DNA from: Selenomonadaceae bacterium
GTDB lineage: Bacteria > Bacillota > Negativicutes > Selenomonadales > Selenomonadaceae
Direction: 5' to 3'
Assembly: GCA_017453765.1 (NCBI GenBank)
Contig: JAFTEG010000291.1
Span: 1 to 5,712 of the forward strand
Length of the DNA: 5,712 bases
Part shown: piece after piece, positions 1-5,394 of the stretch
Numbering within the stretch: position 1 is the stretch's first letter
How the letters are laid out: the number at the start of each line of letters is the position of its first letter
Notes under the pieces: model-generated
Databases searched by the model: none
The model's input: only the letters and a program-made list of their open reading frames with translations
What the model was told of the DNA's origin: nothing
Program-made: the position numbers and the translations under genes

Positions 1-36
1 ACAGCTAAAGAAAATTTATAAAAATTTATAAGAAGG

Positions 37-45
37 TGATAAAAT
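37..45 (+). promoter_or_regulatory. candidate extended -10 promoter for the structured RNA
   Basis: The sequence TGATAAAAT fits an extended -10 box: TG, one base, then TAAAAT, which matches five of six TATAAT positions. No convincing TTGACA lies 17 bases upstream. The upstream DNA is an A/T-only tandem duplication of AAAATTTATA (11-30), which could act as an UP-like or curved element. Transcription from this box would begin near 50-52, where the 5' strand of the RNA's proposed end-closing helix starts. GGTGATAA (35-42) also partly resembles the GCCGATAA box of flagellar sigma-28 promoters, but no TAAA lies at the usual spacing. Assignment is from motif only. Confidence 0.35.
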
Positions 46-49
46 AAAA

Positions 50-405
50 GCCTTATTAATCGGTTATAAGGTTCATGGCAGAGGTCGCCGAGTGCTGAAA
101 AGCCACCCGTCCAGGTTTGAGGAGTATTGAGGACTGTCGCGAAACCCGGCGTAAACAAGAGCGAGAACCAAGCAATGACGGTTTACGAGTTGAACAGAAA
201 GACTACAAAATTTTTGCTGAATATTACGAAAGGAATAAACGTTGCTGAAATTGCATTTAAGTCACGTAAAAGACACTTGCAATGTGTACCCGTACGTTAG
301 CGGGGAATTTACGCCTGTGGAGAGTCACAGCAAACGTTAGTAGCTAAGGCGAACGCGGATTCGATGAAACAGGAATGAAACATAAAGGTTGATGTAACCT
401 TTTAT
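50..405 (+). ncRNA. large structured RNA (or long structured leader) of unassigned family
   Basis: No ORF covers this stretch, yet it is more G+C rich than the neighbouring spacers and full of complementary segments. Visible helices are: 50-55 with 345-350 (GCCTTA/TAAGGC, joining the two ends) or alternatively the local 51-56 with 66-71; 86-90 with 147-151 (CGCCG/CGGCG); hairpin 92-106 with a GAAA loop at 97-100; 114-118 with 142-146; 150-156 with 181-187 (CGTAAAC/GTTTACG); 238-245 with 330-338 (one bulged A); 265-270 with 308-313 (CGTAAA/TTTACG); and hairpins 289-304 and 315-330. Crossing pairings 70-74 with 165-169 (GGTTC/GAACC) and 107-111 with 177-181 (CCGTC/GACGG) suggest pseudoknots. 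Purine-rich single-stranded runs favour the + strand. I do not recognise the family. It could be an independent RNA or the 5' leader of the gene at 430. Confidence 0.55.
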
Positions 406-412
406 AAGTTTT
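384..412 (+). terminator. weak terminator-like or attenuator hairpin
   Basis: AAAGGTT (384-390) and AACCTTT (396-402) form a perfect 7-bp stem with a GATGT loop. The T-rich, interrupted run TTTATAAGTTTT follows. The stem has only two G-C pairs and the T run is broken, so termination would be weak. It stands at the 3' end of the structured RNA and 28 bases before the start codon at 430. It could therefore end the RNA or attenuate read-through into that gene. Confidence 0.4.
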
Positions 413-429
413 CAGTAACGGTTTTTGAC

Positions 430-1149
430 ATGGATGTAAATTTAACTCAAAGCACGGCGCAATTTAATAACTTCGCCGTACAAAACCAAAACGGCTACGC
501 GGCTTATTCAAAAAACGCGCAGAATACTTCGTCAAGCACGGCTAATGTCGGCAACGCCTACGAAGTGGCAATTTCTGACGCGGCGAAAGAGGCTCAAGCG
601 GCTGCCAAAACTGCGGTGACTTCGACTGAAGAAACTGCGACAGAAGTTAAAACTAAAGGCTTGGACACCGACACGATTCAAGCGATGAAAGATTCAATCA
701 AAGCTAACGAAGAAACAATGATTAACGTCATGATTCAAGCGCTGTCCGATTCCAACAACAAACTGCAAGGCTGGCTCGACAGTGGCACGGGAATTTTGAA
801 TTTCGGCGGCGTGAAGATTGACGCGGCTAAATTCGCTCTGCCGGAAGTTGCTACCAATCCCGAAGATGCGAAAAAGGCTGTAAGTGAAGGCGGCGCATGG
901 TCCGTTGATGCAGTTGCAACGAGATTGTTTGATCTTGCCAGCACGATAGCAGGTAACGATCCCGAAAAACTTGCCGAAATGCGTGCCGCCGTTGAAGAAG
1001 GTTTTGCGCAGGCGGGTCAAGTTTGGCAGGGCGCTACCGGTACGGCACAAATGCCCGACATTACTCAACAGACTTACAATGAACTTATGCACCGGTGTGA
1101 TACGCGTATGCAGGAACTTGCAGGAGCCGCCGCTGTTGCTACCGCGTAA
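430..1149 (+). CDS. DUF5610-like, probably flagellum-associated protein
   Basis: The 239-aa acidic product has no signal peptide or membrane segment. Residues 1-42 are rich in Asn, Gln and Ser. Residues 44-60 (YEVAISDAAKEA and onward) resemble the 'V-x-I/L-S-x-x-A-K' stretches near the N-terminus of many flagellar export substrates and FlgM-type proteins. Residues 80-115 are predicted helical. The C-terminal part, about 155-229, has the pattern 'VATRLFDLA..IAGNDPEKL..MRAAVEEGF...MPDITQQTYNELM', which recalls DUF5610; that match is from memory and not certain. Function is unknown; a role at the flagellum is inferred from the N-terminus and from the FliD-like gene at the other end of the window. 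The ATG at 430 has no visible Shine-Dalgarno site, unusual here, and lies just behind the structured RNA. No in-frame alternative start is better. A strong terminator follows at 1242-1282. Confidence 0.8.
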   Translation: MDVNLTQSTAQFNNFAVQNQNGYAAYSKNAQNTSSSTANVGNAYEVAISDAAKEAQAAAKTAVTSTEETATEVKTKGLDTDTIQAMKDSIKANEETMINVMIQALSDSNNKLQGWLDSGTGILNFGGVKIDAAKFALPEVATNPEDAKKAVSEGGAWSVDAVATRLFDLASTIAGNDPEKLAEMRAAVEEGFAQAGQVWQGATGTAQMPDITQQTYNELMHRCDTRMQELAGAAAVATA

Positions 1150-1160
1150 AATTTAATTAA

Positions 1161-1209
1161 GGATTAAGGATTAAGGATTAAGAATTAAGAATGTAGAATT
1201 AAAAATTAA
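1161..1209. repeat. heptamer array, consensus GRATTAA, seven units
   Basis: Seven 7-nt units run without interruption: GGATTAA three times, then GAATTAA, GAATGTA, GAATTAA and AAATTAA. The array begins 11 bases after the stop codon of the gene at 430 and ends 32 bases before the terminator stem. The first three copies are identical and later copies drift, as expected from slipped-strand expansion followed by decay. It encodes nothing. A related array lies at 2596-2644. Confidence 0.85.
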
Positions 1210-1241
1210 AGACTGACAATTAACGGATACAAGCTATTATC

Positions 1242-1282
1242 TACCGGCTATCGGCTAATCGATACCAGCCGGTATTTTTTTT
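1242..1282 (+). terminator. strong intrinsic terminator
   Basis: TACCGGCT (1242-1249) pairs perfectly with AGCCGGTA (1267-1274). The stem continues inside through ATCG/CGAT (1250-1253 with 1260-1263) after a three-base bulge. An uninterrupted run of eight T (1275-1282) follows. The orientation ends the transcript of the gene at 430 and separates it from the gene at 1430. Confidence 0.87.
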
Positions 1283-1353
1283 GCGCTTAACTGCAGGGTA
1301 AAATTTAAACGCGTCGAAATTTCTTTTAATTAGAATGAAAAAATGCTGTATTA

Positions 1354-1392
1354 AAATTAAACTTAAACTGCGGCACTTAAATTAAACTTAAA
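1354..1392. repeat. direct repeat with 25-bp period
   Basis: AAATTAAACTTAAA occurs at 1354-1367 and again at 1379-1392, exactly 25 bases apart and separated by CTGCGGCACTT. It lies in the A/T-rich spacer upstream of the gene at 1430, between 38 and 76 bases before the start. It could be a binding site for a regulator or simply a small duplication. The rest of 1283-1413 shows no clear promoter, although TAAAAT at 1352-1357 is a possible -10 box without a good -35. Confidence 0.55.
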
Positions 1393-1416
1393 ACGAATCA
1401 ACTCTGTCTTTACAAA

Positions 1417-1422
1417 AAGGGG
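1417..1422 (+). promoter_or_regulatory. ribosome binding site that fixes the TTG start
   Basis: AAGGGG ends seven bases before the TTG at 1430. No ATG stands nearby in frame, so this site supports TTG as the real start of the DUF2225 gene. Confidence 0.65.
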
Positions 1423-1429
1423 TACGGTC

Positions 1430-2608
1430 TTGCTGAAAAATGAATTTCTTATCTTCCTGCGTGACGCCGATATTTGCAAAGAAATTTTTGAAATAATACG
1501 GCACGGCGGCAAGCCGTTTCCTTTAACTGTCCCCGCTACGGCGTCTCAATTTCCTGCCAAAGTCGAATTTCTAAAACTTCTGCACGAGGCTGACATTTGC
1601 AAAGAAATTTTTGAAATCGTACGACGCGGCGGTAAACCCGGCGACGCGCAGAAAATTGTTTCAAACGCGGCACAGAGTTCAATGTCTCTGCGCGAACAAA
1701 TACGAAACAGAATCACTAACCGTATGGCAGGGAATACCGCGCAGACCTCAGCGCCAACACAAGGCAACGTTGCACTGAAAAATGAAATCTCCTATGAAAG
1801 CACAGATCAAGACGAGGCGGAGGAAAGTCCCAACCTTAAAACTTTGCTTAGCAGTAAGCTGGAACTTTTGAAAAGCAAGGCGGAAGGCAGCGGCGTAGAC
1901 GGCGGCGGCGGGGCGGTTGAATTGCCTTTCGATATGATAGCGGCAGTGCTTAAAAAGCCTTGTCCCATATGCGGTCAAAAAACGCGCGTCACCATGATAA
2001 AGCCGCAAGTCGGCATTGAAGACACCGATTATGATTTCTGCGTTCACCGGCAAGGCGTGAATCAGTACCTTTATTCGGTTTGGGTATGTGAAAGTTGCGG
2101 CTACGCGGCTGATATGTCGAGATTTTTGGAAAAGCCTTCAGAGCGCGTTCGCCGACCGCTTAAAGCTTTTCTTGAGGAAAATGACTTCCGAACGCCGTTC
2201 ACCGAGCAACGCGACAAAGAAGAAGCGCTGATGCTTTACGATATGGCAATTCAATTCAGCAAAATGTTTGAACAGTCCAAACTCATTGAAGCGCTGTTGT
2301 ATCAAAAAATGGCGTGGATTTGCCGCATTGAAGACGATGAGCCGCAGGAATTACTGTATATACAAAAAATCGTTGAACTTTTGGAGCAGTCACTGAAAGA
2401 TGAAAACTATCCCGTCGGCAAGCTGACTGAGGATTTTGCCGCGTACATGCTCGGCGTGAATTATTATTATCTTGATGACACGAATAAGGCGACAAAACTT
2501 TTTCAAAAAATAGTTTCGTCACGAACTGCAAAGAAGGATTCGCCGGAAATGTATGAAAAGGCGCGTGAAATGGCGGCGGTTGTACGTATGCCTAAGGCTA
2601 GGGATTAG
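1430..2608 (+). CDS. DUF2225 family protein (zinc-site and TPR) with duplicated N-terminal motif
   Basis: The 392-aa product is predicted cytoplasmic. Residues 5-29 and 46-70 are two copies of a motif around ADICKEIFEI and GGKP, 19 of 25 residues identical. A low-complexity linker (about 75-165, ending in a Gly run) follows. The DUF2225 core starts at about 172 with CPIC (178-181), C204 in 'DFCVHRQGVNQYLYSVWVC' and CESCG (220-224): an apparent four- or five-Cys metal site as in that family. Residues 262-365 are helical and TPR-like (YDMAIQFSKMF, AYMLGVNYYYLDDTNKATKLF). The biochemical role of DUF2225 proteins is unknown to me. The extra N-terminal region of about 170 residues is not, as far as I recall, part of the family. 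The TTG start has a good ribosome site. The stop TAG lies inside a heptamer repeat array. No terminator separates it from the permease, 49 bp on, so the two are likely co-transcribed. Confidence 0.88.
   Translation: MLKNEFLIFLRDADICKEIFEIIRHGGKPFPLTVPATASQFPAKVEFLKLLHEADICKEIFEIVRRGGKPGDAQKIVSNAAQSSMSLREQIRNRITNRMAGNTAQTSAPTQGNVALKNEISYESTDQDEAEESPNLKTLLSSKLELLKSKAEGSGVDGGGGAVELPFDMIAAVLKKPCPICGQKTRVTMIKPQVGIEDTDYDFCVHRQGVNQYLYSVWVCESCGYAADMSRFLEKPSERVRRPLKAFLEENDFRTPFTEQRDKEEALMLYDMAIQFSKMFEQSKLIEALLYQKMAWICRIEDDEPQELLYIQKIVELLEQSLKDENYPVGKLTEDFAAYMLGVNYYYLDDTNKATKLFQKIVSSRTAKKDSPEMYEKAREMAAVVRMPKARD
1442..1639 (+). repeat. internal coding duplication in the DUF2225 protein
   Basis: Two 75-bp copies, at 1442-1516 and 1565-1639, lie exactly 123 bp (41 codons) apart and encode 25-residue motifs with 19 identities. 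A 23-bp core (1472-1494 and 1595-1617) is identical at DNA level, while flanking codons differ at third positions. This suggests an older duplication with selection on the protein. Each copy carries one Cys within the ADICKEIFEI core. Confidence 0.85.
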
Positions 2609-2644
2609 GGGCTAGGGGCTAGGGATTAGGTTTTAGGTGGAGGG
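2596..2644. repeat. heptamer array, consensus GRYTAGG, overlapping a stop codon and a ribosome site
   Basis: In-phase 7-nt units read GGCTAGG, GATTAGG, GGCTAGG, GGCTAGG, GATTAGG, TTTTAGG and a degenerate TGGAGGG. The array covers the last codons and the TAG stop (2606-2608) of the DUF2225 gene. Its final unit contains the GGAGGG that serves as probable Shine-Dalgarno site for the permease. Read in another phase the units become GGATTAG, close to the GGATTAA of the array at 1161-1209. Confidence 0.8.
2639..2644 (+). promoter_or_regulatory. ribosome binding site of the permease
   Basis: GGAGGG is the strongest Shine-Dalgarno sequence in the region and lies 13 bases before ATG 2658, a long but usable spacing. 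It overlaps the alternative GTG start at 2637, so it can serve only the ATG. It is also the last, degenerate unit of the heptamer array. Confidence 0.5.
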
Positions 2645-2657
2645 AAAAATTTTTGGT

Positions 2658-4001
2658 ATGATTGAAAACGAAGATAAAAGTAAGTTAAAGCGCGGTCTGA
2701 AAAATCGGCACCTGCAGATGATCGCGCTTGGTACGGCTGTCGGCACAGGGCTTTTCTACGGCTCCACTTCAACGATAGCAATGGCAGGTCCCGCCGTAAT
2801 TTTAAGTTACCTGCTCGGCGGCATAATAATTTTTTTTATTGTCAGAATGCTGGGCGAAATGTCGGTTGAAGAGCCGGTGTCCGGTTCATTCAGCTACTAC
2901 GCCAGCAGGTATTGGTGTGACTTTGCAGGCTTTTTATCCGGCTGGAATTATTGGTTTTTGTACGTCGTGATGAGTATGGCGGAGCTTACGGCGGTAGGCA
3001 TTTACCTTTCGTACTGGTTTCCCGACTTGCCGCAATGGGTAGGTGCGTTTATCTGCCTTTTAATAATCACGGCGATAAATTTGGTGACGGTCAGCGCGTA
3101 CGGCGAAATTGAATTTTGGATGGCGCTTATAAAAATTTCCGCAATAATTTTTATGATAGTTTTCGGCGCGTACCTAATTTTCACGGACGTAAAACCTTTT
3201 CCGGACAATTTCAGCCACCTTTGGATACACGGCGGCTTTTTTCCCAACGGCGTGTGGGGAATGCTACTTGCTACGGTGTCTGTACTTTTCAGTTTCGGCG
3301 GCATTGAGTTAATCGGTATCACGGCGGGTGAGGCTGAAAATCCTGACAAGACAATACCGCGCGCGATTAATCAAGTTATCTACCGCATTTTAATTTTTTA
3401 CGTCGGCACAATGATAGTGCTGATGAGTTTATGGGCGTGGAATGAAGTCGGCGTCGAAGCAAGTCCCTTCGTGCAGATTTTTGAAAATCTCGGCATACCC
3501 GCCGCCGCGCATATTTTAAATTTCGTCGTACTGTCAGCGGCAATTTCAGTTTTCAACTCGGCAATTTACAGTGAATCGCGAATGCTTTTCGGTATGGCGG
3601 AAACGTCCAACGCGCCGAAATTTTTTTCAAAACTTACAAGCCGCAAAGTTCCGATGAACGGCATTTTAATTTCGGCAGGAATGACTTTAATCGCCGTCGT
3701 GCTGAATTACCTTTTTCCCGGCAAAATTTTCATGTACCTAATGTCAATCGTAATCGGCGCCATTGTCGTGACGTGGGCGCTGATAATTTTGACGCACTTA
3801 AAATTCCGTCATCACTGCGCGGCAATCGGGCAGAAAACAAAATTCCCGTCAATCCTCTACCCCTTCACAAATTATTTGTGTCTGATATTTTTGGCGGGCG
3901 TAATCTGCTTAATGTTCACGATGTCGGAAATGCGGTTGGCGGTAATTTTAATGCCGTTTTGGATTGGCGCGATTTGGCTTTTCTACAAATTCAAACATTG
4001 A
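2658..4001 (+). CDS. amino acid permease, APC superfamily (AAT-type)
   Basis: The 447-aa integral membrane protein has about twelve hydrophobic helices and is a proton-coupled amino acid importer by family. Diagnostic stretches are GLKNRHLQMIALG with GTAVGTGLF (13-33, the unwound helix-1 substrate site), 'GEMSVEEPVSGSFSYYA', 'GFLSGWNYWFLYVV..MAELTAVG' and 'FSFGGIELIGITAGEAENPDKTIPRAI' (from residue 211). These match the AroP/GabP/ProY/CycA group. The substrate cannot be told from sequence; aromatic amino acids, proline, GABA, or D-alanine/D-serine/glycine are all possible. The length is normal for the group. I chose ATG 2658 because GGAGGG precedes it and the protein then starts with the usual short charged N-terminus. 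A GTG at 2637 would add seven residues but would place the ribosome site inside the gene. It follows the DUF2225 gene without a terminator and is followed by a + strand terminator at 4091-4128. Confidence 0.92.
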   Translation: MIENEDKSKLKRGLKNRHLQMIALGTAVGTGLFYGSTSTIAMAGPAVILSYLLGGIIIFFIVRMLGEMSVEEPVSGSFSYYASRYWCDFAGFLSGWNYWFLYVVMSMAELTAVGIYLSYWFPDLPQWVGAFICLLIITAINLVTVSAYGEIEFWMALIKISAIIFMIVFGAYLIFTDVKPFPDNFSHLWIHGGFFPNGVWGMLLATVSVLFSFGGIELIGITAGEAENPDKTIPRAINQVIYRILIFYVGTMIVLMSLWAWNEVGVEASPFVQIFENLGIPAAAHILNFVVLSAAISVFNSAIYSESRMLFGMAETSNAPKFFSKLTSRKVPMNGILISAGMTLIAVVLNYLFPGKIFMYLMSIVIGAIVVTWALIILTHLKFRHHCAAIGQKTKFPSILYPFTNYLCLIFLAGVICLMFTMSEMRLAVILMPFWIGAIWLFYKFKH

Positions 4002-4005
4002 ACTG

Positions 4006-4037
4006 AAATTAATTTGGCTTTGAGCCGAGATTAATTT
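4006..4037. repeat. inverted repeat after the permease
   Basis: AAATTAAT (4006-4013) pairs with ATTAATTT (4030-4037), and GGCT (4016-4019) with AGCC (4023-4026) around a TTG loop, leaving a small asymmetric internal loop. It starts five bases after the permease stop. No T tract follows on the + strand, so alone it is not an intrinsic terminator; it may protect the mRNA 3' end from exonucleases. Confidence 0.5.
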
Positions 4038-4041
4038 GAAC

Positions 4042-4071
4042 AAAAAAAATCGACGAAAGATTTTTCCGCCG
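4042..4071 (-). terminator. intrinsic terminator of the exported zinc-finger protein gene
   Basis: Read on the minus strand, CGGCG(G)AAA pairs with TTTCGTCG around an AATC loop (plus-strand 4051-4071), with one bulged G and one G-U pair. An A and then eight T (4042-4049) follow. The G-U pair exists only in minus-strand RNA (it would be A-C in plus-strand RNA), which supports this orientation. It lies 61 bases past the stop codon at 4132 and is nearly the same as the terminator at 5305-5336. Confidence 0.7.
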
Positions 4072-4090
4072 AATAAAAATTTTAGTTGAC

Positions 4091-4128
4091 GCGCTGTTTC
4101 TAACGCAGAATCAGCGCTTATTTTTTTT
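4091..4128 (+). terminator. intrinsic terminator of the permease transcript
   Basis: GCGCTG (4091-4096) pairs with CAGCGC (4112-4117). Inside it, TTCT pairs with AGAA after a single T-T mismatch, leaving an AACGC loop. TTA and then eight T (4121-4128) follow. It ends plus-strand transcription just before the 3' end of the convergent gene at 4132. Confidence 0.82.
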
Positions 4129-4131
4129 GCA

Positions 4132-5277
4132 TTAAAGCACGCCGTCGCCGCCGCAATCGGGACAATTACCGCTACCGAAGCAATGTCCGCACTGTTCATA
4201 GCGATTAATGCCGGTAACGCCGTCCCATTTGTATACATATCTGTTGCCGCCGCATTCATTACATCTGCCGCTACCGTGACACGCCACGCAACCTTGACCG
4301 CTGCCTTGAGCCACATTTCTGCGCGGATTTACATAATTGGCGGCGTAGGAAAGGTCTGTGGTTATCGTGACGGTAAATGCCACCGTGCCTTTTTCGCTGT
4401 CACGAACGCGCTTCAACTTGACTTGACCGTAGCTGCCGTTTTGAAAAATCCACGTCTCACTGCTGCGAATTTTTTGCAGGTGCTTACTGTTAAATTTCGT
4501 CTTGTTGTAGTCTATGAAGTTAAAGCCGTACTGTTTCAAAAGATTTGAGTACTTGCCGATAAAATCTTCGCGCAGATCGTTATTTAAACGTCCGTCATAA
4601 AAAATTGAAAGCGTGCCGTCGCTGTTAGTTTGTGACTTGCGAAAAGTTAAACTATTACTGCCGATTGTCAGAAAGTCCGGCACTTCATTTGCATTTGTCC
4701 GCGCAGGTTGACTTACCGCCGGTTGAGGTGTAGGAGTTGAAGGTGAAGGCGTTGGAGTTGAAGGCGGCGTAGGTGCAGGAGCTACGGGAACGGCAGGCGA
4801 AACGGTTTTTTCATAGCCGTAAGTTAAACCCGTCGCAATGGTGATAAATACGTAGCCTTCGCCGATTGTGCTGTGAAGGTCGACGTTGCAGGAATTTTCA
4901 GCGCCGGTGTGATAAAACTTTGCAACTTTCTTACCGCCGCCGACGTAGTTAAGGTGAATTATATCCCAGTTGGTAGCGTTGCTGTCCTTTTCCGTGTAGT
5001 GGCTTAGAATTTGAAATTTACCGGTTTTCAAAAGTCTGTTGGTATATTGCGCGGCAAAAAAAGCCTCCTTGCCGATTGGCGCCTTGTAAACGTAAGTGCG
5101 ACAACCGGTTTCAAGGTCGTCCAAACCTTCATTACCTGCGTCATCTTCAAGCGTTATGTTTGAATCAAGTTCGCGAATGTCCGGCATATCTGCGGCGAAG
5201 GTGACGGCAGGCAGTAAAAGCATTAGCGCTGAAATTATTACAGGCAGTAAAAATTTTTTCAAAGTCATCATCTCCAT
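4132..5277 (-). CDS. exported protein with two repeated domains and a C-terminal DnaJ-type zinc finger
   Basis: The 381-aa product starts with a signal peptide: Lys-Lys at 7-8, a hydrophobic core at 9-27, and cleavage probably near A28/A29. Two related domains follow, about 55-155 and 205-312. Both have an aromatic strand, a 'Y-x-N-x-L-L-K' helix, and an ending of the form VFITIATGLTY or AFTVTITTDLSY. They flank a Pro/Thr/Ser linker (160-192). The C-terminus carries four CxxC motifs: C330/C333, C339/C342, C363/C366 and C372/C375, in CxxCxGSGxCxxCGG repeats typical of the DnaJ Cys-rich region, which binds two zinc ions. There is no J domain, so it is not DnaJ. I do not recognise the repeated domain. 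The start is uncertain: GGAG falls inside codons 1-2, so ATG at 5271 or 5268, or even TTG at 5262, may be used; all keep the signal peptide. TAAAAT (minus strand, 5288-5283) is a possible -10 very close to the start. Confidence 0.85.
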   Translation of the reverse strand: MEMMTLKKFLLPVIISALMLLLPAVTFAADMPDIRELDSNITLEDDAGNEGLDDLETGCRTYVYKAPIGKEAFFAAQYTNRLLKTGKFQILSHYTEKDSNATNWDIIHLNYVGGGKKVAKFYHTGAENSCNVDLHSTIGEGYVFITIATGLTYGYEKTVSPAVPVAPAPTPPSTPTPSPSTPTPQPAVSQPARTNANEVPDFLTIGSNSLTFRKSQTNSDGTLSIFYDGRLNNDLREDFIGKYSNLLKQYGFNFIDYNKTKFNSKHLQKIRSSETWIFQNGSYGQVKLKRVRDSEKGTVAFTVTITTDLSYAANYVNPRRNVAQGSGQGCVACHGSGRCNECGGNRYVYKWDGVTGINRYEQCGHCFGSGNCPDCGGDGVL

Positions 5278-5304
5278 TTTAAATTTTATCCGCTACAAAA
5301 ACTT

Positions 5305-5336
5305 AAAAAAAAAACGACGAAAGAAATTTTTCGCCG
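5305..5336 (-). terminator. intrinsic terminator of the FliD-like gene
   Basis: On the minus strand CGGCGAAA pairs with TTTCGTCG around an AATTTC loop (5336-5315), with one G-U pair. Ten T (5314-5305) follow directly. It lies 58 bases past the stop of the gene at 5395 and isolates that gene from the one at 5277. Sequence and structure closely repeat those of the terminator at 4042-4071. Confidence 0.82.
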
Positions 5337-5394
5337 ATTGAAAGAAATTTGTATTTGCGTTACCGAAACGCCGATACATTTATGCAGGAATTTT

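Noticed and set aside
6..42. Sigma-28 flagellar promoter (TAAA and GGTGATAA)
   Set aside because: Six of eight positions of the -10-like box match, but no TAAA lies 14-16 bases upstream; kept only as a remark on the extended -10 candidate.
75..112. Lysine or cobalamin riboswitch fragments (AGAGGTCGC, GCCACCC)
   Set aside because: The other conserved blocks of either aptamer are missing, and the downstream gene is not in those pathways.
187..212. Group I intron R-like element (TTGAACAGAAAGACTAC)
   Set aside because: No matching P, Q or S elements (for example AAGATATAGTC) are present and there is no interrupted gene.
50..405. RNase P RNA, suggested by GAGGACTGTC and AAACCCGGCGTAAAC
   Set aside because: The conserved GAGGAAAGUCC block and the 3' ACAGAACCCGGCUUA block are absent in the required order and distance; both similar strings fall within 30 bases in the 5' half.
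50..405. HEARO / IscB omega RNA
   Set aside because: Size and ornate folding fit, but no IscB or HNH nuclease ORF follows and the sequence does not resemble the OgeuIscB omega RNA that I remember. A covariance model search would settle it.
1161..1209. CRISPR array
   Set aside because: The units are 7 nt and contiguous without spacers, and there are no cas genes.
3948..4316. 122-aa minus-strand ORF across the convergent gene ends
   Set aside because: It overlaps the 3' ends of two well-supported genes and both terminators, and its protein is low-complexity Ala-rich; it is a shadow frame.
4183..4548. 121-aa plus-strand ORF antisense to the zinc-finger coding region
   Set aside because: It is antisense to conserved CxxC motifs, has no ribosome site, and its composition follows from the opposite strand.
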